A DNA stretch of 64,000 nt from positions 45,194,126 to 45,258,125 of the forward strand of contig CM046443.1 in assembly GCA_025506515.1 (NCBI GenBank). The letters run 5' to 3'. The stretch is from Flaveria trinervia (taxonomy: Eukaryota; Streptophyta; Magnoliopsida; Asterales; Asteraceae). Below the pieces are notes generated by a model. The model had not been told where the DNA came from, searched no databases, and saw only the letters and a list, made by a program, of their open reading frames with translations. Each line of letters begins with the position of its first letter. The stretch's first letter is position 1. Below are positions 9,454-19,378 of the stretch, in pieces. The translations under genes and the position numbers were made by a program.

Positions 9454-12400
9454 ATGGAAAATCTTACATGGAGCAAGCTCCAAAATGTCAGCAGTTAATT
9501 AAACCCTGATGTGCCTGAAGCTGAAGGACTTAGAGATATGATTAGATTCTTATCTACCACAAGGGTAGCCTATGCTATCACTGTGAGACCCACAATCTAT
9601 GAGAATCTCATCAGCTCCTTCTGGAACTCAGCTGAGGTAGTTGAAGCTGATGGTGTTAGAACATTAACTAGGAGAATCAACAATGATCACACTCTGAGCA
9701 TCACTAAAGATTCTGTTAGAAGATGCTTACAATTTGGTGATGATGCTAATGCACCTCTAGAGCTAGATGATGAAGAAATAACCAGATTTTTTTGCTGAAA
9801 TTGGTTATAAAGGAGGATATGAAGCAAAATAAATTGTTAAAGGATGGTGATCTACCTTGGAGATTCCTAATTCATATATTTCAACACTATCTGTCCAAGA
9901 GAAAAACAGGATGGAATGACATTCCAGTCATCACATCCTCAGCAATCTGTGCCTCTGCACTAATAGGCCATTCAACATGTCTACCTATGTTTTCAATGGC
10001 CTGATCAATGAATCATTCCCAAATATTGCTAATGAGGGACCAGTGCTTGATATTCCTCACTATGATGCTAGATTCTACAAATACATTTAGAAGAGGGACC
10101 CAAGAACTTCTATAGTGGTGCTCACTCACCTCTTCTTCCATGGATCATTCAGTAAATAAATCAAGAAGGTCAAGCACAAGAACAAGCTGCTCCACAACCA
10201 TCACCACAACCATCACCACAACCAACACCACAACCATCACCCCAACCAATACCACAACCAACACCACAACCATCACCACAACCATCACCACAACCAACAC
10301 ACAACCATCACCACAACCAACACCACAACCATCACCACAACCAACACCACAACCAACACCACAACCATCACCACAACCAACACCACAAACAACCCCTCAA
10401 CCATCACTGATGTTACCTTATCATCACTCTCCAATATCACCACCTCATCAATCACCTATATCACCATACCAACCTTTGCCATCCCATGATTACCCTGCTG
10501 AAGTTGGAGGATCAACTAGTGCTTCTAAAGCATCCAAATCATCTTCTGATGAGGTGGATCATCATACTCAAATGCCTGCACAGAGGGTAACTTCTAAGAC
10601 TGCTCCCTCGGAAAGCTTTGCTGAATCTAATGAAAACAGGCTTGATGAAAATGATAAACTTATATCTGAGCTCCTACAAAAGGTGGAAAGGATGGAAAGG
10701 ATTTTAAAAAGAAGGGCTAGAATAATTGATGATAGAATTCTAGAGCTTGATGAAAAGGAGCAGGAGCTGAAAGATCTCAAAGAAAAACATGAAGCTGAAA
10801 TGAAGGAGAAAGAAAAAGAAATTGAAACTTTAAAAGTTGCACTCAATGATTCAAGAGAAGAAGTCAGTGGCCATGTTGACACTCTTGCCATTCAAACTAT
10901 AGCAATGGAGGAACAAGAGAACATTATAGAAGAACAAGCTGAAATCATCTCTAATCTTGAAAAAGAAATTCATAGCAAAAACAAAAGGATCTCTGAAGTT
11001 GAGCTGATAATTGAGATTCAAAGAAGTGAAGTGGCTGATGAAAGGAAAGATGAACAAGAAAAGGTTGATGATGAAGAGCAAGAAAAGGTTGATAATGATG
11101 AGAACCAGTCTGTCTCTGACAATAAAGAACAAGAAGAAGATACAAGTCAAACAAAGCATGAAGAACAAAGGCTAGAGATGGTGATATATTCTGGAAAAAC
11201 AGATGCTGCTCACACTGAGAAAGCTGAATTTGAGGAACTTTTTAGTGCTTTAGACAGCTTTACATCTAAAGAATTCAGTGTAGATGATGACTTTTGGGAA
11301 TTTGTGAACAATCAAAGGACTGATTCTGACCCTATTGTATTCATCCCCAAATCTTCAGTTCCTTTGGAGAAAGAGCTGAGCATACAGATTGTCTCGGCTG
11401 TGTCATTGACTGAAGAACAAAAAGAAAAGATAAAAGAAATATGTGAAAAGGAAAAAGAAAAAGAAAAGGAAGTAGAAAAGGAGATGGAAGAAATAGAAGT
11501 GAATGATCAAGAACAAACCACACCTAAGAAAATGTCTAAAGTGATTGAAAAGGATGAAGCCTCAAGTCCACAACTTCAAACATATTCAAGAAAGAGAAAA
11601 TATCTAGCTGAAAAGGCTAAGGGTAAAAGACCAGTGATTGAAGAAGAAAGTGTTAAGAAGCAGAAAGATGATCCAAGAAGCCTGGTAGCAATTGTTGAAT
11701 TTCTTGAAGAACATGAGCAGGCTGAAGCTCAATTAAGAAACAATCTGTTATCATTGATCTAGAAGAAGGAGAGATAGTTGGTGGATATGATGCTGAAAAG
11801 GATGTTCATATGGACAGTCCTATGAAAACAGAACAAGCAGTGGAAGAAATGGTGTCAAAAGCCCAAACTGATGACTTAATGATCAAAGCAATGTTTCTGA
11901 TCAATCAAGGGTATGATCCAGATGAAGTATTTGGGATGACCTATGAAGGAATGATGGAAGAGGAAGATAAAGTGAAAAAGCTGCTAGATCCAAATGTTGA
12001 AACAGAATATGAAAAAGCAATCACCAAAGATGCTCCAATGCATAAAGAGTATTCTATGAAGAAACCAACTGGGTATGAAAGACCATTGTCAAGAAAGGTT
12101 CCCCTATCCAAGCTGTCTTCAATGAAGAAATCATCCCCAACTCATGAACCACTATTTCCTGATCCTTATAGTATGTCAGATAAGGAAATGAAGGATTACC
12201 TCACCAGTCAAGGATTCACCAAAAGAAAATGGCAAATATGAAGACTAATTTACTAAAAGCTGCAACACTTAGGTTGATAAATGATAAGAAGGAAAAGTTA
12301 AAGCAGTTAGAAGAAGAAGTGCTCAATAAGAAGCCAAGATCAAGAGTCTCTGCACATGACATGAATCATACTCATAAAGATCAAGACTATCTTGCACCTG

Positions 12401-13481
12401 TTATTCATAAATATCTAGAGTGGTTTGTTAAACCCTCCCAACTGAATCTTTAGGAAGGGTTAACCACTGCTGAGATGATCAGAGGAGTATCTACTCCAAA
12501 AGGCAAAACAGACCAGAAAATTATTGCTTGGAAGTATGATAGTTCATGGAATATGTTTATGGTTAAAAGGATCTCTGGTCTAGTGCAATTTTTTACAGAG
12601 TACTCTGCTCTAGTAAATGCACTTGAGATTCATGACCTGAAAGAACTGGCTAATCTGGAGCTGATCAACCATAATGCCATGTTTAGAGGATATGAATTTG
12701 AAGGTATACTTAAAATGTTCAAGAGAACCAACAACTTCAAGTCACTAAAAGCAACATGTATGATAAAAGACAAAACTTTCAAGAACCCTCTGGAGATGAA
12801 ACAGTCAAAACTAGCTGAAGAAGTAGTGTTCCAGAACTTAGAATGAAACCTACTGAATCATTGAAAAGAAAATTGGTGGCTTGTACACATTCCTCAACAC
12901 CAATCTCAAATGTTTATTATGATGAGAATACCTATGAATTGGTGATTGAGAGGAAGTGGGGAGGCAAAGAAGGTGCTCAAATCAGATTGTTCAGTGGCTA
13001 TGAAGTGAGACTACTGGATCAAGCATACATTCAATACATATGTACAAGGCACTTCATAGAGATATCAAACAAATTGGGTCAAGAAGATCTACATTTCTTT
13101 CTAAAGTGTATCAAAATATTGAAGATGGCTTATGATCAGATTAGTGCTAAGAGGGAGAAAAGGAAGAAGAAGAAGACACCTTTATAGTTGGGCAACATTG
13201 TCAAACTTGAAGTTGATGTAGATGGTTCTCTTTTGATTCATAAGGATGGGCTATCAACAGTGTTTATTTGGGAACCAATTTCTCTAAAGAAACTACCACT
13301 TGAAGCCATTCATGATATGAGTAGAATAAAAATTCATGTACTAAGCAAGGACAAAATGTCAGATGCTCAAGATTTTGTCAACATGATCAAGGCAATTTTG
13401 GATCCAAGACAAGCAGCACCTTTTACACCACCAGAAGACCCAGCAGAATCATCACAACATCAATCACCTCTCAAACATTGA
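9454..13481 (+). pseudogene. E1 accessory (post-pol) coding region
   Basis: The probable start is ATG at 9454; a TAA at 9496 and several frame changes (about 9795, 10005-10140, 11762, 12240, 12454, 12843, 13187) break it. Order: an N-terminal globular part (9511-10004) with YAITVRPTIYENLISSFW and an IRRCLQF-like segment, matching E2 15952-16677; a Pro-Thr-Gln repeat (10192-10400); a long charged, Glu/Lys-rich probable coiled coil (10600-11750); a Lys-rich patch with KRPV (about 11625); and a C-terminal domain (12475-13481). I see no signal peptide or membrane helix, so an envelope role is not supported. Databases often give such proteins unrelated enzyme names. Function unknown. Confidence 0.75.
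10192..10400 (+). repeat. CCAxCACCACAA minisatellite coding for (S/T)PQP
   Basis: The tract repeats 12-bp units CAACCATCACCA and CAACCAACACCA. In one frame they read TPQPSPQP and similar; in the 10140-11762 frame the first part reads as a Thr-rich run before switching to the TPQPSPQP run. The switch marks an indel within the repeat. The tract links the N-terminal domain with the coiled coil and is absent from the E3 and A copies. Confidence 0.85.
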
Positions 13482-13502
13482 AGAAACTAGGCTGTATAAT
13501 CC

Positions 13503-13513
13503 TTAAGGGGAGT
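13503..13513 (+). promoter_or_regulatory. 3' polypurine tract of E1
   Basis: TTAAGGGGAGT stands two bases before the LTR start TGTTGCACC at 13516. This is the plus-strand primer site for reverse transcription and fixes the LTR border. Confidence 0.75.
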
Positions 13514-13515
13514 AT

Positions 13516-14200
13516 TGTTGCACCCTGAAAGGATCATACATGCCAACTCAATGGGTGAGTTGATGATTGCTCTGCTGGAATCCCTTAAGTCCAAGAACAA
13601 ATTCCGATGAAAATCCTACTAAGGAAAAGAACAAGTGTTGACTTCCGTATTTGTCAATGCGGAAGACATAATGCAAATACGGACAAGTATTTGCTCTTCC
13701 GTATTGATACATGCGGAAGACTAAAAGTTAATTCGGACAAGACTTTGCTCATCCGCATTAGACAAATGCGGATGACTGAACAAATGCGCATAAGTATTTG
13801 TTCATCCGTATTAACCAATGCGGATGACCAACATACTAATGCGGATGATCTAGTGAAGAAATGCTGATCAAGTTAACTCATCTGCATTTGTCAATGCGGA
13901 TGAACAAGCAAAGATACAGATGAAGACTTAGACTAGTTCTGATGTAATAGTTTAGGGGTAGTTTAGTCATTTTGTAAAAGGCGTCTTTTCTGCCTATAAA
14001 TATAATAGATAACCTCGTACTTGAGGTAACGGCTGATACATAGAGAATTTTGGTTGTATTTATTCTCTGTAATTTATCAACTTTCATATATACAATACCA
14101 AAGCATTTATGAGTTATTTTCTTGCATTGAATGTTCTTTGATTGTTTGTTTCCGCCATTCAATCACTGACTTGATTATCATATTCGATTAACATATAACA
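13516..14200 (+). mobile_element. 3' LTR of E1
   Basis: It begins TGTTGCACCCTGAAAGG right after the purine tract. A hairpin array (13625-13910) has CATCCGCATT/AATGCGGATG arms. A core-promoter-like part follows (AGTTTAGTCATTTTG, then TATAAATATAATAG near 13996) and then a U5-like tail. The end is either ATTATCA at 14180 or ATATAACA at 14200. Without the 5' LTR I cannot fix it, and no target duplication can be tested. Confidence 0.75.
13625..13910 (+). repeat. Hairpin array in E1 3' LTR
   Basis: About eight inverted-repeat units such as CTTCCGTATTTG…CAATGCGGAAG and CATCCGCATTAG…AAATGCGGATG. The arms match the internal array at 8215-8830, while the loops differ (short ACAA/TCAA here, CTACAGT there). 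Confidence 0.88.
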
Positions 14201-14204
14201 TTCA

Positions 14205-15955
14205 TAAACATTGCAGCGGAACATTAGAATAACTTTTCATTTCCTTATGAATGCTTTTGCAAGTTAATACAATCGTTCATTTTAGAACATCGTTCATATG
14301 CATTACAATGCAAAAACATAAACAAAAGAATGCCATCCAAAAGAGCTGAGTAGCCGCTCCATGCCATCCTCGGCAACATTACCTGCCAACTGGAAACACA
14401 TAAAAGTCAGCGTTGTTGAATGAGTTCTAGTTTTATAATAAAACATACTTTGATTTCATTAAAACCATCCTTTACTTTGCATGTGAACACACATCATACG
14501 TACATATAGATAATATCATTATTATCTTCATAATTCATTCATTAACTTTCGTTCATTCATTCGTTCGTCATTACCATTCACTTTCATTACTTTCATTCAC
14601 ATTCATTCATACATTCATACGTTCATTCATATGTTCATCTTTACTTCGTTTCATTCCATCAATACCATGAACTTTACCCCACCGTTATGCATAAAGCGGG
14701 TACTGGGCCTAAGTTTATCATAGACCTTCCGTCATGGTGCACAGCAGCCTGGCCACGGTACCTAAGGGTAAATTCAGGCGTACCATTGTCATGTGCTATA
14801 CCCACCGTCATGCATAAAGCGGATACTGGGCCTAAGTCTATCATAGACCTTACATCATGGCGCACAGTAGCCTAGCCACAGTATCTAGGGTAAGCGACAA
14901 AGGTTCTATACATATGGTCAATCACAAAGAAAGACCCCGATGTGCATCCTTCTAGGGTAGCTAACCCACACACCGTTGGACTAACACCCTTCATTGGGCG
15001 TGTTCTGACATACAAGGCTACAAGACTTTCTTTACATCCCATTGTTCATTAATGCATGCACTCATTCATCATATTTCTCTTTTCATCATCTTCCACTTTA
15101 CGTTACATAATACTTTCATTTCATTCATTAATATCCCACGTAAAGCCAAGGGAAAATAATCATACATAATAATAAGGAACATCAACATACACAGTCAACA
15201 TCATCATACAGGGCATCATCATACATACATCACATACATCATGCATAATCATACAACATCACACATCATTATCATCCATGCCCAATATAACCTCTATGGC
15301 CTCAAAAGTCATCTTACATGAACCCCCAGGAACCTTCCACGTCAAAACTTACATCTACACTTTCTCTCGAAAGTCAGTAAATAAACTATGTTCCCTCGGG
15401 TACACAAGCCCTACTTGGGCGTATGGGCACCCTTCAGTCTCATGGCCTCCCAAGCGACTGAACACCAGGCGAATGGGCCGTATGCGAATGGACCCAATGT
15501 GGATGGACACAATGTGGATGTGTCCTATACGAATGGAACTAATGTCGCTGAATACCTGTGCAAATGGACCCAATGCGAATGGACCTAGGCGTATGGACCT
15601 CAGTCGCATGACCCCATGCGAATGACCCTCAATCGCACGACTCACAAGTGTATGCACTCCAATCGCATGACTCACATGGGAATGAACCTCAGTTGTACTC
15701 CTTTCGGCCGTATGGCCTCCATTCGCATGCCATTCGGTCGCCTAACCCTAGCTGATGCAGAATTCAGTTCATCTCGAATCCAATTAGCACTTTTCGGCCT
15801 CCAAACCCTCTAAAACCTATTCTAAGCTCAAATCAACCATCCTAAACCTTAGAAACACATACCACAACACCATTCAAGAACACACAAGCCCGAAAACAAA
15901 CTCTACTCGCATCACACACAAACACATACATACGGGTTCAACACACACACTTCAA
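14205..15955 (-). mobile_element. Gypsy-type LTR fragment, reversed and truncated
   Basis: Read on the minus strand it shares, in order, several words with the solo LTR at 57706-59426: the GTTAGCTACCCTA segment (here about 14958), AACGTAAAGT (about 15105), an AAGTCTTG..GCCTT segment and the GCAGCGG segment near the 3' end (about 14213). It lacks both expected ends (TGTAACACC and TTACA), so it is a fragment. It also holds a near-duplicate of about 130 bp (14690-14760 and 14803-14875) around CATGCATAAAGCGG. It separates E1 from the broken end of the E2 accessory ORF. Confidence 0.6.
15440..15740 (-). repeat. GCGAATGGACC array in the Gypsy-type fragment
   Basis: Degenerate units (ATGCGAATGGACCCA, ATGTGGATGGACACA, CAATCGCATGACTCACA) repeat every 15-25 bp. 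It corresponds in position to the GCGCCTGAACAGT array of the solo LTR at 58340-58800, but the unit differs. Confidence 0.7.
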
Positions 15956-16677
15956 AAATAGGTTTTACTATAAACTGATTCAGACTTGTGCTCCAATTGC
16001 AGTTTATCTCCTTTAACTCCTTCAACATATAAGTCTGGATTCTCTTCTTTAATGAGAAGTTGGAGAAGTCTAGGATACATTAAGTATTTATTTCTCTTTC
16101 CTGTTTCAAGATTGAAAATGAATCCATTCATTATCCATTTAGCCATGTTAAACCTTCTGTTAGTGGCTAAAGCAATAATAGGAGATGCAATATCCACTGG
16201 GAATGAATCCCAACCTGCACTTCTTTTGGACATGAAATGTTGGAAAATATAACATATCAGTTTCCAGTGTTTGTACACTCTAGCTCTAAAGAATTGTTTC
16301 TTCGGGAAATGATCAGGATAACCCATTTGTAGAAAAACATCTCTACATTCGTTGAAAGTGTACTCAGATAAGTCTTCTGGGTCATTTTCTCCAAGTTTAA
16401 GAGCTGTTCTTATTGCTTGTTCAGAGACTTCAAGCATTCTATCAGAAGTAATGAAATCTTTTAAAACTTTGTTCCCTTCTTCATCTCTTTCTATGTTTGC
16501 TGTTTTCCAAAATCTTTTGATTAATCTTGCATTTATCAAAGGTCTAACACACATTGCATAGACATATTTTGATCTTAGCAAAAATTGAATAATCTCTTCA
16601 TAACTAGCTGCTTCCCTGTTTTCCCCATCTAAGAATGCAGCAACATTATGTTTAAGCTCAAATTTCAAAGATGCCAT
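15952..16677 (-). pseudogene. E2 accessory protein, N-terminal domain (truncated)
   Basis: Open for about 240 codons. I take ATG at 16677 (MASLKFELKHNV) as start; upstream codons run into the leader. Key words: IIQFLLRSKYVYAMCVRPL, RLIKRFWKTANIE, AIRTALKLGENDPEDLSE, HWKLICYIFQHFMSKRSAGW, IIALATNRRFNMAKWI and FLMYPRLLQLLI-like 'YLMYPRLLQLLIKE'. E1 (9511-10004) and E3 (42890-43267) show the same pattern, as does the short fragment at 51368. The rest (Pro-rich part, coiled coil, C-terminal domain) is missing. No catalytic motif or membrane segment visible; function unknown. This is the best-preserved copy of the N-terminal domain in the window. Confidence 0.8.
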
Positions 16678-17201
16678 CCGCAAAAATATAGAGAAAAAGA
16701 GTATTAGAACATTGAATTTTGCTTATGAATTTGCATTTTGTAATATTGAATTCAAGTTTGACTTATGATTTTGACTTTTTACTTATGAATTTAATTTGTG
16801 AACTCTTAAATTTTATTCAGTTTTTATCTATCAATGTTATCAATCAATTATTTGAATTCTGATTCATCTAATTTTCATTTAAAATTTTTTTAATTTATTT
16901 ATTTATTTATTTATTTTTCAAAAATTGAATATGTCTGTTCATCTTCTTCTTCCTTCGAAAAACCAGGCTGTGCAACTATTATCAACATCATTCATGATTT
17001 CAGTTGAAGAACAATATATCTAATTGCTCGAAATTTGATACATATCACTAATCGAGAGTCAATTTTAGATATGATTAAGATTTGATTAGTTAAACTTTGA
17101 ATGTTCAATCATATAGTGTTCGAACGCCCAAATAGCAGTCAAACGACTACGTCAATCATAATGTATTAACCAAATTCTACTGATTTGAATAACAAACTTA
17201 C
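16678..17201 (-). other. Possible leader intron before E2 accessory ORF
   Basis: On the minus strand AAAC/GTAAGTTTG at 17201 is a near-consensus donor. The interval is about 520 bp and very AT-rich. It ends in a pyrimidine-rich run and TTTTTGCGG directly before ATG; the last triplet looks like a CAG acceptor with one change (A to G). The layout repeats that in E1. Confidence 0.45.
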
Positions 17202-17349
17202 GTTTATAATTCAAATAATATCTATCAATCAACACAGATTTGCTTCAAACAATGAAATCAGAAAGTTCAATGAAGACCAGAGTCGATAGTTCAGAGAGTT
17301 GTGTTTGGAGAATTTTGAGTGTGAATGAGAAAACAAGTGTAAGTGTTCA

Positions 17350-17360
17350 ATATATATTAA
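17350..17360 (-). promoter_or_regulatory. TATA-like box of putative internal E2 promoter
   Basis: The minus strand reads TTAATATATATTG. It sits immediately downstream of the array and about 150 bp before the donor-like site. Inferred from layout only. Confidence 0.5.
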
Positions 17361-17364
17361 GTGA

Positions 17365-17830
17365 AATTTTAGACGCATGAGCACTGTTTGTGCGTATGAA
17401 ACCCTAAAATTCACAAAATAATGAGACGTAAGAGCACTGTTTTGCCGTATTGACTTAGATGCATGAGAACTGTTCAGCTGTATGAGCACTGTACAGACGC
17501 ATAAGCACTGTTTAGGCGCTTTTGCACTGTTCAGCCGCATGAAGTCCCTGAAACGTCCAACACTTGAAACTTTTGAACCATTTCAACACTGTGTAGACGC
17601 ATGAAACATTCAAAACGTCTAACACTTGTTAAACACAGACTCATTATCACTGTTTAGGCGTATGGGATTGTGTGAAACGCCCAAACACTTGGTTAAACTC
17701 CTGGACTTATAGCAACTGTTTAGACGCATGGGAATGTTAAAAATGCTCAAACACTTGTATAATTTTCTGAAAATTCACCATGCTCCTATTTAGACGTATG
17801 AACACTATTTAGGCGCATGAGTTGACTTTG
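17365..17830 (-). repeat. GCGTCTAAACAGT array before E2 accessory ORF
   Basis: Roughly 15 degenerate units. On the plus strand they read GACGCATGAGCACTGTTT, ACGCATAAGCACTGTTTAGGCG and similar. CGCCTAAACAGTG and CACTGTTTAGGCG pair as inverted repeats. The same core occurs in the E2 5' leader at 26400-26720. Confidence 0.82.
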
Positions 17831-18271
17831 AGTTGACTTTCAAGAGTCTTACAGTTGTGTTTTCCAAAATTCTTCACCTGCACACTGTTTAAACATATTA
17901 GTAATATTTCATACTAATATTTAAACATTTTAAGCATAATTTTGAATTTTCCAAAATTTACATTTTAGACCCTCAAATTTGAACTTTTTACATTTTGCAC
18001 ACTCAAATTTGATTTTTAACATTTTTAATTCTTCACTTGTTGATTTACTTTTTAAAGTTTATCTGTCCCTTCATTTTAATCTCAAAACATAATCAAATAT
18101 CCATTTTCCAACTTTTGCAAGAAACATTTCCACTTGCAAATTTATATCGGTTCATATCATCATTTTCAAAAGTTACATTATCAAACTCACATACACTTTG
18201 AACATATAGCATCATCCTTTCAATTCAACATTTTATTTTGATTTTCTGAGACAAAAGTCTTCCATTTATTA

Positions 18272-18284
18272 CTCCCCCTAAACT
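18272..18284 (-). promoter_or_regulatory. Internal polypurine tract of E2
   Basis: The minus strand reads AGTTTAGGGGGAG. It is about 1.1 kb after the pol stop, the same relative place as 7874-7884 in E1. No LTR start follows it. Confidence 0.6.
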
Positions 18285-19378
18285 TTTAAGTTTGAACAAC
18301 TTATAAGTTTCCTAAGGTAATATAATAAGATCACACAACTCATTGTTATATTGCCTTCACACACATAAAACATGCATAAAATGAAAATGAAATCAAAATC
18401 AAAATCTAGTATAAACAAAGAATTCATGTCTGCAGAGAGATCATATCAATGAAGATCAGCACATTAAAATAAAAAAATATGAGTAGTCATGGACAATGAA
18501 TAAATCCTGATCAAGTGTGTTCCAGGTCAGTGATTTCACAACAAAGGAGACACAAGATCTAAGGATAGAAAATGAGTGTTTTTGACAAACTATCAGCTCA
18601 CTTACTTTTTCAATTCTTGGATTGATGAGAGTATATTTTCAGATATGACATGATGTAGATCATACAGAGATTAGAGAGCTCAACTATCATCAAGACATGC
18701 AAGAAAGAACACATACTCAACTTTTTACCTGAACTATATGTATAATCAAAGCTCATGTTACTTAAATGAATAGAGAATGATCATGGATAACCATTTAATC
18801 AGCTCTATCTATCCATTTTAATAGATTGTGCACAGTGGCATCTTTTGCATCAAAGAGAAAATCCAGGTCTGTAATGACTTACAACAAAAGATATCTTAGC
18901 ACTTTAGGTCTATGATGACTCATAACAAAGAAGTGATATGATGCTTGTAACAGATCTCATGATTAATCACATCACCATCAGGTGTGAGTGATGTAACTTA
19001 ACAAGCAATCAATCTGATAAGCCAAAACATCTCAACAGTACTCAGATGAATACACACAAATATAAAGATTTAGTGTAATCACAAGAATTTACTTTTTCAG
19101 TATAGTAGCATGATATTGTCTACACAGCATATCTGATCATGTCAGACTTTATTAATGAGTGAAATATGCAACTGATCTCACTAATGTACTATCATTTCTC
19201 ACCTATTGCAAAACAAATTCTTGTCTAAAAATAAACTGACACTTAGAAAAAGACTCTATTTTTGGAGTTTGATTTTATACTTTTGTGTTTGGTTTTTCTA
19301 AAAAAACACATGCACAAAATTCAAATAACCAAGTAACATTGAGAGGATCACTTATGATTGTCTTTTGATTTAGGGAGT
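18285..19378 (-). other. E2 non-coding segment after pol
   Basis: About 1.1 kb without supported coding sequence, AT-rich. It corresponds to 6919-7873 of E1. I see nothing else in it. Confidence 0.5.

Larger units (their letters stand above)
1..14200 (+). mobile_element. Copia element E1 (Sirevirus-like), 5' end outside window
   Basis: This is a long plus-strand Ty1/Copia retrotransposon. In order it shows gag, protease, integrase, reverse transcriptase, RNase H, about 2.5 kb of non-coding DNA with a purine tract and a hairpin array, an accessory coding region, a purine tract and a 3' LTR. The order PR-IN-RT-RH defines Copia. The extra gene after pol and the doubled purine tract are typical of the Sirevirus lineage. 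The 5' LTR and the start of gag lie left of position 1. The element carries nonsense and frameshift changes throughout and a solo LTR of another family inside pol, so it is dead. The exact right edge (14180-14200) is uncertain because the next element is an LTR fragment with no clean end. Confidence 0.85.

Noticed and set aside
9454..13481. Retroviral-type envelope gene
   Set aside because: Position after pol fits, but I found no signal peptide, membrane anchor or cleavage motif in E1, A or E3.
14674..15813. Several 60-115-codon open frames, Met-rich
   Set aside because: They arise from the ATGCG repeat and from the tandem near-copy of the Gypsy-type LTR fragment, in several frames at once.
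15952..16677. Sugar kinase or longin-type host gene
   Set aside because: Such names are attached to homologues in databases, as I remember them, but no kinase or longin motif is visible and the gene is part of E2.
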